The position numbers were made by a program, and so were the translations under genes. Source: Streptomyces ambofaciens ATCC 23877 (lineage in GTDB: Bacteria > Actinomycetota > Actinomycetes > Streptomycetales > Streptomycetaceae). From it: a stretch of 64,000 nt of DNA. The notes beneath the pieces were generated by a model. It did no database searches. It had not been told where the DNA came from and saw nothing but the letters and a program-made list of their open reading frames with translations. The stretch spans positions 310,001 through 374,000 of the forward strand of contig NZ_CP012382.1 of NCBI RefSeq assembly GCF_001267885.1. The letters are read 5' to 3'. The first letter of the stretch is position 1, and each line of letters begins with the position of its first letter. Of this stretch, positions 33,543-42,786 are shown in pieces.

Positions 33543-34454
33543 TCAGGTGTTGAGCCGCAGCTGCTCGATCACGGTGGCGACGCGGGCGCGTTCCTCGGCG
33601 TTCAGGCCGCGCAGCGGCAGCGGCAGGTTGTGGTGGGAGGTGAGGCCCAGGTGAGCGGCGGCCGCGGCGACGACCCGCAAGGATCCTCCGTGCCGCGCGA
33701 ACAGGTCCCACAGGGGCTGGAGCCGCTGGGATTCTTGAAGGGCGTGCTCGTGCCGGCCCGCCTGGGCTGCGCGGGTGAGGGCGAGGGCCGGCTCGGGGAA
33801 GGTGCCGCCGATCACCGAGTACCAGGTGTCACATCCGGCGTTCAGGCCCCGGGCTGCAGCCGCGTCTCCACTGATGCCGATCGTCACCGTGGCGGGCAGA
33901 AGCCGACGCAAGTGCTCCACACGAGCCCGGGCCTCGGCCGGGTCGGCGGGAAGCGCGGGGAGTTTGACGGACGCCACCTGCGGCAACGAGGCCAGGCGCG
34001 CATACAGCTGGTCGGTGAAGGTGAAGTGCGTGGTGCGGGGGTTGTCGTAGATCACCAGGGGGATCGACAGGTTCGCGGTGACCTCTTCGAACAGGCCGAA
34101 GACCTCGTCGTCGGTCAGCGGCTGGTAGGACACCGGCGCCAGCAGAACTCCGGCGGCCCCAGCGTTCTGCGCGTCCTCGGCGGCCTGGAGCACCTGACGG
34201 GTGCGCAGCGCGCCGACGCCGACGATGACCGGCACCCCGTCGGCGTGCCCGACCGCGATACGGGCGACGCGGGCGCGTTCCTCGCGGGTCAGGTAGGCAT
34301 AGGAACCGGTGGATCCCAGTGCCCCGATCGAGTCGACGCCGGCGACGGCGAGCCGTTCGACCAGCGCGGCGAACGCCTTCTCGTCGACGCTGCCGTTGCC
34401 GGGGACGGGAGTGAGCGGGAAAGCGCTCAGGCCGGTGAACAAGGGGAACTCCAA
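33543..34454 (-). CDS. DapA-family lyase (dihydrodipicolinate synthase/N-acetylneuraminate lyase superfamily)
   Basis: The 303-residue TIM-barrel protein has GALGSTGSYAYLTREERARV near residues 45-64 (the family GxxGE-like region with Ser-Thr-Gly), VPVIVGVGALRT, IPLVIYDNPRT with the catalytic Tyr, and SVKLPALP with the Schiff-base Lys. The Glu of the canonical GTTGE motif is replaced (GSTGSY), so it is not a true DapA but one of the broader pyruvate-aldolase/dehydratase subfamilies. It is encoded 90 bp downstream of the B3/B4-domain gene on the same strand, likely as a unit. Confidence 0.9.
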   Translation of the reverse strand: MEFPLFTGLSAFPLTPVPGNGSVDEKAFAALVERLAVAGVDSIGALGSTGSYAYLTREERARVARIAVGHADGVPVIVGVGALRTRQVLQAAEDAQNAGAAGVLLAPVSYQPLTDDEVFGLFEEVTANLSIPLVIYDNPRTTHFTFTDQLYARLASLPQVASVKLPALPADPAEARARVEHLRRLLPATVTIGISGDAAAARGLNAGCDTWYSVIGGTFPEPALALTRAAQAGRHEHALQESQRLQPLWDLFARHGGSLRVVAAAAAHLGLTSHHNLPLPLRGLNAEERARVATVIEQLRLNT

Positions 34455-34544
34455 GGGATGCGGGGTCGTCCTTCAGCGGTGGTGGGCCGCGCGGTCACCC
34501 CTGGCCCGTGCCGCCGTGCGGGTCGGCGGGCCAGACGGTGCCGG

Positions 34545-35252
34545 TCAGACGGTGGTGTCGGGGTGTGCCGGGCTGAGGTGGTGCACGGTGCTCCGCTCGC
34601 AGTGCGGCTCGAGCAGGGTCTGCAGTTCGTCGGCCGCGGTCTTGAGCAGGTGCCCGTCGCGGGTGGCCGCGACGGTCTCCAGGACGAAGGCGACGTGCGT
34701 GGACGCTTCGGTGACGCGGGTGCGGTGGGCGTCACGGTGGTTCCAGTGCCGGGTGAGTACATCGGTGGCGTCGGTGTAGATGATCTCGCCGGGCTTGGGG
34801 ATCTCGGTGGTGCCCGGTTCGCCGAGCGGGGTGAAGGTCTCGGTGCCGTCGGCGTGACGGATGTCGACGTCGCCGGTGACGTGGTCCAGGTCGAAGGCAC
34901 CGGCGGGCAGGCCATGGCGGACGGAGACGGAGTTGTAGGAGTCGACGGCCGGATTGATTCGGGGCAGGGTGCCCTTCTTGACCATGCGGCGGCCCAGGGC
35001 GTCGACGCTGGGCCGGATGCGGCGGGGGTTGGTGCCGAAGGAACGGTAGGCGGCGTGCCATGCCTCGATGCGCGGGTCGTTCTCGTCGGCGGGCTGCCAG
35101 GCACCGCCGGCGAGCTGAGCCTCCAGGTCCTCCAGGGCGGCGGCGGTGGCGGGCCAGGGCTCTCCACCGCGCAGGCCGGTGGCGGTGACGACGGCGATGA
35201 GGGTGTCGGGGAAGGTGTCGGCGACGGCGGGGGTGATACGGAAGACGGTCAT
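34545..35252 (-). CDS. B3/B4 tRNA-binding-domain protein
   Basis: The 235-residue stand-alone protein has the B3/B4 domain otherwise found in the beta subunit of phenylalanyl-tRNA synthetase: AAYRSFGTNPRRIRPSVDAL, RRMVKKGTLPRINPAVDSYN and GAFDLDHVTGDVDIRHADG. Free-standing versions are thought to edit mis-aminoacylated tRNA or bind amino acids. In many Streptomyces it is next to a DMT transporter and an XRE-cupin regulator, as here, which suggests amino-acid handling. Confidence 0.9.
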   Translation of the reverse strand: MTVFRITPAVADTFPDTLIAVVTATGLRGGEPWPATAAALEDLEAQLAGGAWQPADENDPRIEAWHAAYRSFGTNPRRIRPSVDALGRRMVKKGTLPRINPAVDSYNSVSVRHGLPAGAFDLDHVTGDVDIRHADGTETFTPLGEPGTTEIPKPGEIIYTDATDVLTRHWNHRDAHRTRVTEASTHVAFVLETVAATRDGHLLKTAADELQTLLEPHCERSTVHHLSPAHPDTTV

Positions 35253-35289
35253 CAGTGGTCCGTTCCAGGAGGGTGGTCGAGGTGGCGGG

Positions 35290-35420
35290 TCAGGTGAGGG
35301 CGAGGAGGCTGACGGCGACGGCGGCGGTGCCCAGGCCGATCAGCCGGCCCGGGGGATCCGCTCGGCGAGGACGCCGCGGGCGAGCAGGACGGTGTCGGCC
35401 GGATACAGGGCCGTGATCAC
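35290..35420 (-). pseudogene. EamA/DMT-family transporter remnant, C-terminal end only
   Basis: On the minus strand from 35420 the frame reads VITALYPADTVLLARGVLAE, then RIPRAG and a stop. A frame shift then continues as GRLIGLGTAAVAVSLLALT to 35290. Together these are the last two helices of a drug/metabolite transporter (SLYPAxTVLLAR...E.xxxxQxxGLxLAxxAVxLLA). The rest of the gene is missing, so it is both truncated and frameshifted. It lies between the B3/B4 gene and the XRE-cupin regulator, where an intact DMT gene is usually found. Confidence 0.7.
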
Positions 35421-35437
35421 GGGTGCATCCCTTACTA

Positions 35438-35498
35438 TCAACGGAACGACCACACCGTACAACGCACCGACCGATAGTCGTCAACCGAACGACCGCAC
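35438..35498. promoter_or_regulatory. 18-bp direct repeat upstream of the XRE-cupin gene
   Basis: TCAACGGAACGACCACAC (35438-35455) and TCAACCGAACGACCGCAC (35481-35498) match at 16 of 18 positions, 43 bp apart. Each is preceded by a short AT-rich element (TACTA or GATAG). They lie in the regulator/transporter intergenic region and are likely operator sites of the XRE-cupin regulator. Confidence 0.5.
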
Positions 35499-35537
35499 GG
35501 CCCAGTGCACTGAACCACTGCCTGAAGGGTGAGAGTG

Positions 35538-36122
35538 ATGGCCGAGACCGACGCGGCACTGCGGACGCTCGCGCACAACGTCCGCGCGGCCCGCACCCGC
35601 GCCGGGCTGTCCCTGGACGAACTCGGCCGCCGCGCCAAGGTCAGCAAGGGCGCCCTGGTCGCCCTGGAGAAGGCCCAGGGCAACCCGAACTTCGCCACCC
35701 TGGTCCGCCTCGCCGACACCCTCGGCATCTCGGTGTCCTCGCTGATGGAAGGGCCCGCCGAAGGCCGCGTGAGGGTCGTGTCCGCCGATGCCGTCATGCC
35801 CTTGTGGGCCGGGGAGAAGGGCAGCGAGGCACGGCTCATGCTGACCACGTCGGGACCGGCCCCGGTCGAGGTGTGGCGCTGGAGACTGGAACCGGGCGAG
35901 GAGTACCCCAGCCACCCGCACCAGAGCGGTGTCGTGGAGACCGTGAGCGTCACAACCGGGCAGATGGTGCTCGTCGTCGACGGCACCGAGCACGCGGTCG
36001 AAGCCGGGCAGACCGCCACGTTCGACGGCGACGCCCCTCACACCTACCGCGGCTCGGGCACCGCGACGTGTCACCTGATCATGACCGTCCACATCCCGCC
36101 CGGTCCCGTCTCCGCGGCGTGA
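35538..36122 (+). CDS. XRE-family regulator with C-terminal cupin domain
   Basis: The 194-residue protein from ATG 35538 (AAGGG 8 nt upstream) has an N-terminal HTH at about 8-65 (NVRAARTRAGLSLDELGRRA, then KVSKGALVALEKAQGNPN) and a cupin at about 105-185 (RLEPGEEYPSHPHQSG for the first metal-binding motif, FDGDAPHTYRGSG for the second). Such regulators sense a small ligand through the cupin and control adjacent transporter genes. Matching repeats upstream are its probable sites. The transporter it would control has decayed. Confidence 0.92.
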   Translation: MAETDAALRTLAHNVRAARTRAGLSLDELGRRAKVSKGALVALEKAQGNPNFATLVRLADTLGISVSSLMEGPAEGRVRVVSADAVMPLWAGEKGSEARLMLTTSGPAPVEVWRWRLEPGEEYPSHPHQSGVVETVSVTTGQMVLVVDGTEHAVEAGQTATFDGDAPHTYRGSGTATCHLIMTVHIPPGPVSAA

Positions 36123-36591
36123 CCAGCCCCGTCGGACGGCGTACATCGAAGGACGCCGGCGTCCTGCCGCGGCGGCCCCGTCACGACGCGAAGGCACCGC
36201 CCGCGCTCACGGCGCAGGCGCCTCGTCCCGGCCACCGGCGAGCACGGGGCCGACGCGCTCCCCGGCGTCGGTGAGGCGCCGTTCCAGCGCGCGACCACGG
36301 GCACGGTCCGTCCGCATGCCCGGATGGCTGCCGGAAGCGATACTGGTAGCGGTAGCGGGACGACGTCTGCCGTGCGGCGGGGCTGTGGACCATCGCAGTC
36401 GGCGGCCGCGGTGGCGCCTTCGCCGCCGGAAGGGGCGTCACGATGTGCCGCTGGATCGCCTACCCGGGTACACCCGTCCTCCTCAGCCAGGTTCTGTGCC
36501 CGCCGGAGCAGTCCTCGACCGACCGGAGTCCGCACTCCCGCATGGGCGTGGAGACGACCGACGGCGGTCCGGGGCCGCGGAGGTGAGGAGC
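36123..36591. other. Intergenic stretch before the LAL regulator
   Basis: There is no supported gene here. A minus-strand frame near 36180-36300 (LERRLTDAGERVGPVLAG) looks like the tail of a lost regulator gene, but it is too short to call. No strong hairpins were seen. Confidence 0.4.
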
Positions 36592-39273
36592 GTGGGCACG
36601 GCCAAGGGCAGGGCTGCCCGGGCACCGGCCGACGCGGGCACCGACCCGCTGGGCGATCCCTACCTGCGCACACGGTTCACCCTCCCCTCCCGGCCCGCCA
36701 CCTTCCTGCGGCGGCAGCGGTTGGTCCTGCATCTGCATCAGGCTCTGCGCACACCGCTGACGCTGGTCAACGGTTCGGCCGGCGCCGGCAAGACGCTCCT
36801 GACGGCCGACTGGGCCGCGACGCTGCGGCTGCCGGTCGCCTGGCTGACCGTCGAGGCCGGAGATCACCGGCCCGGTGTCTTCTGGGCCTATGTCTTCGAG
36901 TCCCTGCGCGTGTGCGGGGCACGGGCGGGCGGCGCCGCCGGGGGGCCCGCGGATTCCAGCGGCGTGGGACGCGGGCTGCTGGCCTCGCTCGCCGCCGAGC
37001 TGAACGCCCGGGACCGTCCCGTGGTCCTCGTGCTCGACGAGTACGACCGGATGACCGTCCCTGAGGTCGCGGAGCAGTTGGAGTTCGTCCTGCACCACTC
37101 CGGACAGGGACTGCGCCTCGTACTCGTCACCCGCACCGAGCCGCTGCTCCCGTTGCACCGCTACCGGGCCGCCGGCGAACTGACCGAGATCCGCGGCGCC
37201 GAGCTGTCCTTCACCCCGGAAGAAGCCGACGCGCTGCTGCGACTGCACGGACTGCACCTTCCCGCGCACGCCGCCTCCGCTCTGGTGGACCGCACCCGGG
37301 GCTGGGCCGCCGGGCTGCGGCTGTCCGCCTTGGCGGCCGGGGAGAGCACCGACCCCGAGCAGTACCTGAAGGAGTTCGAGGCGGACCACAGCACGGTCGC
37401 GGACTTCCTGCTGGCGGAGGTCCTGAAGGGAAGGACGGAGGAGATGCAGGATCTGCTGCTGCGGGTCAGCGTCCTGGACCGTTTCTGCCCGGACCTGGCC
37501 GACGCCCTGACGCTGCGGACGGACGCCGAACCCCTCCTCGCCGGGCTGCACCGCGAGAACGCGTTCATCGAGCGGCTGGGGCACTCCTGGTACCGGCTGC
37601 ACCCGCTCTTCCGGGAGATACTCCGGGCCCACCTGCGCGAACGCATGCCCGGGGCGGAGGCGGAGCTGCATCTGCGAGCGGCGCGATGGCTGCGCCGTTG
37701 CGGCTTCCTTTCGGACTCGCTCGCCCATGGAGCCGCGGGCGGCGACTTCGATCTGGCCGCCGGTGCGCTCGTCGACGACCTGGCGATCGGGCAGCTCTTC
37801 ACGGGCCTCCGTTCGGACGCTCTCGTCCAGCTCTTCGCCGGCATGGGGCCCGAAGCGGGGAGCCCGGCGAGCGACCTCGTGCGGGCGGCCGTCGCACTGG
37901 CCCGACGCGACCTCGATCACGGTCTGGGCCGGCTGCGGCGGGCCCAGGAAAGGCTGTCCGCCACCGACGCTTCTCCCGGCCTGGCGGCGGCCCGGCTGAG
38001 CTGCACGCTGCTGGAGGCACTCGCCGCCCGGCTCACCGGATGCCCCCCGAAGGCCGAGCAGGCAGCCGCGACGGCCGAGGAACTGCGCCGGGACCTGCCG
38101 GAACAGTTGCTGGAGGCGCATCCGGAACTGACCGGCCTGCTGCTGACGCATGTGGGCTCGGCCCGTCTGTGGGAAGGCCGCTTCGACGACGCACGTGCCG
38201 TGCTGACCCGTGTGGCCGGTGCCCCGGGCGGATCCGCCACCGTCCTGCCCCGCGTGGAGTCGATGGGGCACCTGGCCCTGCTCGACTACGTGAACGGCTG
38301 GCTCGGCCGGGCGGAACGCAGGGCTCTGGCCGCGGTGTCCGAGGCGGAGCGGGCGGGTCTGCCCCGGCCTCCCGGCGCCGGCCTCGGCCGGCTGGTCCTG
38401 GCCGCGGTGGCCGTGGACCGACAGGAACTGGACCGGGCCCGGGTCCTGCTCGACGAGACGGCCCGGCTCCCGGCGCGGGAGCACGATCCGGTGCCGACGG
38501 CGGTGCGGGCCCTTGCCGTCTCACGCCTTCTCCTCGACGACGGTGAGACGCACGCAGCCGCCGAGGCGGCGGAACCGGCCCTCTCCACGGCGGTGGCGTC
38601 CCCTTGGGCGGAGAGTCACTCGGCGGTCGTCCGCTCCGCCGCCTGCCTCGCCGACGGACGGCCGGACGAAGCCGTACGACTTCTCCGCGGCGTCCGTGGT
38701 GACCAACCGGTGTGCGCTGTGGAAGCGGCGGCGATCCAGGTCGCCGCCGGGCGCCCCCGTGCGGCGGCCGAAGTGCTCGGTGCCGTGCGTGCCGAGGGAC
38801 GTACCGGCCCCGCGGTGAGCGTCGGGGCGGCGCTGGTGCGGGCCCGGGTGGCGCAGGAGTCGGGAGACACGGTCACCGCCCGCCGGCTCGTCGCACGTGC
38901 CCTGCTCGACGCCCGGCGCGAGCGTCTGCGGCGTCCTTTCCTCCAGGCGGGAGACTGGATCAGACCGCTGCTGGACACATCCCCGCCGCGCGAACTCGCC
39001 GAGGGCTGGCTCCTGTCCGGCCGGCCGGGAGAGCACGGTGAGCCGGCGCGGCCCCTGCCCAATCCCGCGCTTCTGGTCCCGGCGGAGCTGAGCGGACGCG
39101 AGCGTGACGTCCTGCGACGGCTGGCGCGCATGATGTCCACGGAGGAGATAGCGGGCGATCTGTACGTGTCGGTCAACACGGTCAAGACCCACCTCAAGAG
39201 CGTCTACCGGAAGCTGGCGGTGAACCGGCGCAGCGACGCGGTACGCCGGGCGCGCGACCTCGGTCTCCTGTGA
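36592..39273 (+). CDS. LAL/MalT-type LuxR-family transcriptional regulator
   Basis: The 893-residue regulator has a STAND-type ATPase near the N-terminus (Walker A NGSAGAGKTLLTADW at about residue 62, and VVLVLDEYDRM as Walker B) and the MalT-like RTRGWAAGLRLSALA block. A long alpha-helical repeat region (about 400-790) and a C-terminal LuxR HTH (LSGRERDVLRRLARMMSTEE, then VSVNTVKTHLKSVYRKL) follow. GTG 36592 has GGAGG 8 nt upstream; the frame is open further upstream but non-homologous. It opens a block of stress-type membrane genes and may be their activator. Confidence 0.9.
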   Translation: MGTAKGRAARAPADAGTDPLGDPYLRTRFTLPSRPATFLRRQRLVLHLHQALRTPLTLVNGSAGAGKTLLTADWAATLRLPVAWLTVEAGDHRPGVFWAYVFESLRVCGARAGGAAGGPADSSGVGRGLLASLAAELNARDRPVVLVLDEYDRMTVPEVAEQLEFVLHHSGQGLRLVLVTRTEPLLPLHRYRAAGELTEIRGAELSFTPEEADALLRLHGLHLPAHAASALVDRTRGWAAGLRLSALAAGESTDPEQYLKEFEADHSTVADFLLAEVLKGRTEEMQDLLLRVSVLDRFCPDLADALTLRTDAEPLLAGLHRENAFIERLGHSWYRLHPLFREILRAHLRERMPGAEAELHLRAARWLRRCGFLSDSLAHGAAGGDFDLAAGALVDDLAIGQLFTGLRSDALVQLFAGMGPEAGSPASDLVRAAVALARRDLDHGLGRLRRAQERLSATDASPGLAAARLSCTLLEALAARLTGCPPKAEQAAATAEELRRDLPEQLLEAHPELTGLLLTHVGSARLWEGRFDDARAVLTRVAGAPGGSATVLPRVESMGHLALLDYVNGWLGRAERRALAAVSEAERAGLPRPPGAGLGRLVLAAVAVDRQELDRARVLLDETARLPAREHDPVPTAVRALAVSRLLLDDGETHAAAEAAEPALSTAVASPWAESHSAVVRSAACLADGRPDEAVRLLRGVRGDQPVCAVEAAAIQVAAGRPRAAAEVLGAVRAEGRTGPAVSVGAALVRARVAQESGDTVTARRLVARALLDARRERLRRPFLQAGDWIRPLLDTSPPRELAEGWLLSGRPGEHGEPARPLPNPALLVPAELSGRERDVLRRLARMMSTEEIAGDLYVSVNTVKTHLKSVYRKLAVNRRSDAVRRARDLGLL

Positions 39274-39397
39274 CCTCCCCCGCGAGGGGTGAGGCACTCG
39301 GCGTCACCGCCGGGTGCGATGGCAGGAACGTGCGGCAGCGCAACGGACCGACCCGGCGAGAGGCCGGACCGGCGGGCCGACCTCGGAAGGAGACCTG

Positions 39398-39931
39398 GTG
39401 TCCAGGAGTGCGAGCAAGGTCGACTGGGCCTCGGACCGACGCAAGCGCCGCGCCGACCACCGGGCCCACGCGGACTACACCGGCGGCGTCTACGGTTCCA
39501 TGCTCGCGGCTTCCGTCGTGATCGGCGCCGGCACCCTGGGATCGTTCCCCCGTGTCGAGTTGGTCCTGTTGCTGTTGCTCACCAGCCTGGTGTTCTGGAT
39601 CGCCCACGTGCACGCCGAACTGTTCGGAGCGCGCCTCGCGCGGCGCCCTCCGGACCGGCGGGTGATCCTGCGTGTGTGCCGCGACGAGTGGCCGATCGTC
39701 AAGGCCGCCGTGCCTCCGGCCGTGGCGATCGCCGTCAGCCCCGTGCTGGGGCTGGAGGTTCAGGGCGCCCTGTGGCTGGCGCTGTCCGTCGCCGTGGCCG
39801 GACAGGTGGGCTGGTCCGTCGCAGCCGCGCACCGCGCGGGCGCCTCGCGACGGCTGGTGGCCACCACCGCGACGGTCAACGTACTGCTCGGTCTGGTGAT
39901 CGTCGTCGTCAAGATCGCACTGACGCACTGA
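39398..39931 (+). CDS. Four-helix membrane protein, 177 aa
   Basis: Four hydrophobic segments are visible (GSMLAASVVIGAGTLG, VELVLLLLLTSLVFWIAHVH, AVPPAVAIAVSPVLGLEVQG with ALWLALSVAVAGQV, and TATVNVLLGLVIVVVKIAL). The N-terminus is basic and cytoplasmic (RRKRRADHRAHADY). Such proteins accompany universal stress and LuxR genes in Streptomyces; function unknown. GTG 39398 has GGAAGGAG upstream. It follows the LAL gene by 124 bp on the same strand. Confidence 0.8.
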   Translation: MSRSASKVDWASDRRKRRADHRAHADYTGGVYGSMLAASVVIGAGTLGSFPRVELVLLLLLTSLVFWIAHVHAELFGARLARRPPDRRVILRVCRDEWPIVKAAVPPAVAIAVSPVLGLEVQGALWLALSVAVAGQVGWSVAAAHRAGASRRLVATTATVNVLLGLVIVVVKIALTH

Positions 39932-39970
39932 GGCACTCGGGGCACTGACGCACTGACTGTGCGGCCGGAC

Positions 39971-39987
39971 TCACCTGTACCGGGTGA
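39971..39987. promoter_or_regulatory. Shared 17-bp palindrome, copy 1
   Basis: TCACCT-gtacc-GGGTGA, one mismatch from the TCACCC-N5-GGGTGA form, 102 bp upstream of the small-protein start at 40089. Copies 2 and 3 lie upstream of 42107 and 42888. Confidence 0.5.
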
Positions 39988-40088
39988 GGGCGCCGGAGGG
40001 CGACCAGGCGCAGGATCGTCACAGAGAGCACCGTCCGCCCCGGAGCCTCGGACGGTGTCCCGAGCCCGTCCGGTGGAAAGGACCGCTC

Positions 40089-40286
40089 GTGCGCTACGAG
40101 ATCCGCATCGAGGGACACCTGTCGGAGACGCTGGCCAACGCGTTCCCGGAATTGGAGCACGTCCTCATGTCCGGCCAGACCGTCCTGTTCGGCTCGGTGA
40201 TCGACGACGCCCAGCTCTTCGGGTTGCTCACACGCTGCCAGTCACTGGGCCTGCGCGTCATGGAGATGCGGCAGCTTCCGGAATGA
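40089..40286 (+). CDS. Small conserved protein, 65 aa
   Basis: It begins VRYEIRIEGHLSETLANAFP and ends VMEMRQLPE. The mix of two beta strands and an amphipathic helix (DDAQLFGLLTRCQSLGLRVM) suggests a compact alpha/beta domain. GTG 40089 has GAAAGGA 7 nt upstream; the frame is open earlier but without homology-like text. Proteins of this type are frequent hypotheticals in Streptomyces stress-gene regions. A regulatory palindrome lies about 100 bp upstream, as for other genes of the block. Confidence 0.75.
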   Translation: MRYEIRIEGHLSETLANAFPELEHVLMSGQTVLFGSVIDDAQLFGLLTRCQSLGLRVMEMRQLPE

Positions 40287-40332
40287 CGCCGACGCACGGT
40301 GTACGCCGTCCCGCGCGTTGCTCTCGGGTGCC

Positions 40333-41742
40333 TCACGACCGGGCGGCCGTGATCCGGCCGGAGACGTGGGCCGCCCGCAGGGCTTCGTGGTCGCGTTCGT
40401 TCTGGTCCGCGTAGGACTGGGCGAACCCGGTGAGCGCCCGGTCGAAGCGGTCGCTGCCACCCAGGTACGCGGCGAGCGCGACGGGGTCGCCCGAGCGGGC
40501 GTGGGCCCGCGCCAGGCAGGCGCCGCACAGCCGGGCGAAGAGGGAGAGCAGGTCGGGGCCCATGGTCTCCGGCCGCGCGATGCCCTTCCAGTCCCACAGC
40601 TGGCGCACGTAGAAGTCCCGGCCCTTCCCGTCGAGGCCGGTGACGTGCGTCCAGCCGAGAAAGATGTCACTGGTGGTCTGGATCAGACGCTGGCCGGTCA
40701 CGACCCTGCGGCCCTGGTTGTCGTGACCTTCGCCGCCCGTGTGGGCGGCCAGCACCGATTCCGAGGCTTCCTTGGCCTGGAGCAGCAGCGGGTCGTCGTC
40801 GTCCTTGCCGAGCAGGAGCAGTACCCAGCAGCGGGTGCCGACGCTGCCGACGCCGACCACCTTGCGGGCCATGTCCACGAGCCGGTAGTGGCGCAGCAGG
40901 TGCCGGCGCTCGGGCGACAGGGTCCGTGCGTAGCCGTTCACCACGGACCGCAGTTCCTCCTCCCGGCCGGCCTCGGCCGGGTCGGTGAGCAGATCGACGA
41001 GCGGGGTGATCAGCGGCGGGTCGGGGGTGATGCGCCGGCCCTCGGCCGTGACGCGGGTGAGCTTCGCGAAGGCCCTCGTGTGGGTGCGTGTGCGGGCTTT
41101 CGCGGCCGCGTCCCTGAGCCGGTGCTCCGCTTCCCCCGCGGCCTCCGTCGCCAGCAGTCGCCGTACGTGGTCGGCGTCGTCCTGGGCGTACCAGATGTCC
41201 AGGGTCGGCATGCCGGCGAACTCCCGCATGCGCTCCCGGTAGGCCCGCACGCAGGCCCGTACCGTGCGGTTCTGCTCCTTGGGCGAGAAGCCGTTCGCCC
41301 GGGCCGCGATCACGAACCCGGTCGCCAGCCGTTTGACGTCCCACTCGAAGGGGCCGGGCGAGGTCTCGTCGAAGTCGTTGATGTCGAAGACCAGCCGACG
41401 CTCCGGTGAGGCCAGGAGCCGGAAGTTCAGCGGATGCGCGTCCCCGCACAACTGCACCCTGAGTCCGCTGCTGGGCAGAGGTGCCAGGTCCGCCGCCATG
41501 ATCGCTGCCGCGCCGCGGTAGAAGCGGAACGGCGACTCCAGCATGCGGCCGTAGCGGATCGGCACCAGCGCCCGGACGCGCTCGCCGGACTGGCGCTCCA
41601 GCACCTCGACCGGGTCGCCCCGCCGTGGTTCCGTCTCGTACCAGCCGTGGCACGAACGTGAGGCCCGTTCCCGGGCCTTCCTGCCGTACGCGGCTCGCTC
41701 CGCCGGCGGCAGGGAGGCGGTGAAGGCGCTGGGTATCGTCAT
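40333..41742 (-). CDS. DUF2252 family protein
   Basis: The 469-residue protein has a kinase-like fold. Visible blocks: FRFYRGAAAIMAADLAPLP, VQLCGDAHPLNFRLLASPER, VFDINDFDETSPGPFEWDVK and ARKVVGVGSVGTRCWVLLL. The GDAHPxNF and DxNDFDE motifs correspond to catalytic-loop-like and metal-loop-like positions of aminoglycoside-phosphotransferase-type kinases. The biochemical role is unestablished to my knowledge. ATG 41742 has GGAGG 7 nt upstream. It is divergent from the HdeD-like gene across the palindrome at 41975. Confidence 0.9.
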   Translation of the reverse strand: MTIPSAFTASLPPAERAAYGRKARERASRSCHGWYETEPRRGDPVEVLERQSGERVRALVPIRYGRMLESPFRFYRGAAAIMAADLAPLPSSGLRVQLCGDAHPLNFRLLASPERRLVFDINDFDETSPGPFEWDVKRLATGFVIAARANGFSPKEQNRTVRACVRAYRERMREFAGMPTLDIWYAQDDADHVRRLLATEAAGEAEHRLRDAAAKARTRTHTRAFAKLTRVTAEGRRITPDPPLITPLVDLLTDPAEAGREEELRSVVNGYARTLSPERRHLLRHYRLVDMARKVVGVGSVGTRCWVLLLLGKDDDDPLLLQAKEASESVLAAHTGGEGHDNQGRRVVTGQRLIQTTSDIFLGWTHVTGLDGKGRDFYVRQLWDWKGIARPETMGPDLLSLFARLCGACLARAHARSGDPVALAAYLGGSDRFDRALTGFAQSYADQNERDHEALRAAHVSGRITAARS

Positions 41743-42106
41743 GGTCCGGCCTCCGGTTCTTCCACGCGCCCGGCTCCGGAGCGCGGCGGAGCCGTCGGCT
41801 CCCGGTGCTGTCGGTCCAGCCCCGCCTGCACCGCGCTCGTCAGCACCCGCGCGGTGACACCGACGAGCAGCGCACCTTCCGGCATCGAGGTCGCTCACGT
41901 CGCTTCGTCTCGTCCGGGCGCCGGTGGGCGGATGTTCGCACGTCCCACCATCCCGCCCGGCCGGCAGGCCGGGATCACCCCTGACGGGTGACCCCGGCCC
42001 CAGTGCCCGCCCCGACCCTGGAACGGATCCGTACCAGTCCTCCGGCGTCACCGACCGTCCCCGTCGGGCGGTCCGGCGACGACCGGCCGGTCCATGAGGA
42101 GGCGCC
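41743..42106. other. Divergent intergenic region with stacked palindromes
   Basis: It holds CCCGGCC-ggca-GGCCGGG (41956-41973), immediately followed by TCACCC-ctgac-GGGTGA (41975-41991). I see no gene. Promoters for the DUF2252 gene (leftwards) and the HdeD-like gene (rightwards) must lie here. Confidence 0.5.
41975..41991. promoter_or_regulatory. Shared 17-bp palindrome, copy 2
   Basis: TCACCC-ctgac-GGGTGA, perfect 6-bp arms, 116 bp upstream of the HdeD-like start at 42107 and 233 bp upstream of the DUF2252 start. Confidence 0.55.
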
Positions 42107-42763
42107 ATGACCGTGCCCCGTGATGCGGCGGAACCCACCGGCCGGGGGCGCGGGTCCGGCAGGGCGGTTCCCGGAGCCATGGACGACCCTGCGCACGTGC
42201 TCGCCCGGCTCGGCGGTTCCTGGACCTGGCTCATGGGATCGGCCGTCGCGACGCTGGTCCCCGGCGTCCTGGTCCTGGTCTGGCCGGAGGCGACCCTGCA
42301 TGTCCTGGCCGTCCTCATCGGCCTGTATCTGCTGTCGGCCGGTGTGTTCCGGTTCGTCGCCGTCTTCGCGCGGCAGGGACACGAGCGGTTGCCCGGGCTC
42401 CTGCTGGCCGTGCTGTACGTGCTGGCCGGGGTGCTGTGCCTGCGCAATCCGCTGCAGACCATCGCCGCGCTCTCGCTGATCGTCGGGATGGTCTGGCTGG
42501 TGTCCGGCATCCTCACCCTCTACGCCGCCCTCGTCACCGAGAACCTGCCGCACCGCGGCCTCGTCATGGGGATGGCGGTACTCGCCGTCGTCGCGGGGAT
42601 CGTCGTCCTCGCGCTGCCCGCAGAATCGGCCCGCGCCCTCACCCGACTTCTCGGCCCGTGGCTGACACTGCTCGGTCTGGCCGAGGCGGTGGTCGCCCTG
42701 GGCCTGCGGTCCGCGCTGCGCGGGGCGCGTCCCGGTGACCATGGCCCGATGACCAGAACCTGA
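42107..42763 (+). CDS. HdeD-family (DUF308) membrane protein
   Basis: The 218-residue protein has about six membrane segments in three pairs and repeated DUF308 text (SWTWLMGSAVATLVPGVLVL, PEATLHVLAVLIGLYLLSAG, GLLLAVLYVLAGVLCLRNP). HdeD of E. coli is an acid-stress membrane protein. The ATG has GAGGAGG upstream. It belongs to the block sharing the TCACCC-N5-GGGTGA palindrome. Function in Streptomyces is unknown, probably envelope stress. Confidence 0.88.
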   Translation: MTVPRDAAEPTGRGRGSGRAVPGAMDDPAHVLARLGGSWTWLMGSAVATLVPGVLVLVWPEATLHVLAVLIGLYLLSAGVFRFVAVFARQGHERLPGLLLAVLYVLAGVLCLRNPLQTIAALSLIVGMVWLVSGILTLYAALVTENLPHRGLVMGMAVLAVVAGIVVLALPAESARALTRLLGPWLTLLGLAEAVVALGLRSALRGARPGDHGPMTRT

Positions 42764-42786
42764 ACGCGACGGCCGCCACGGCTCGG

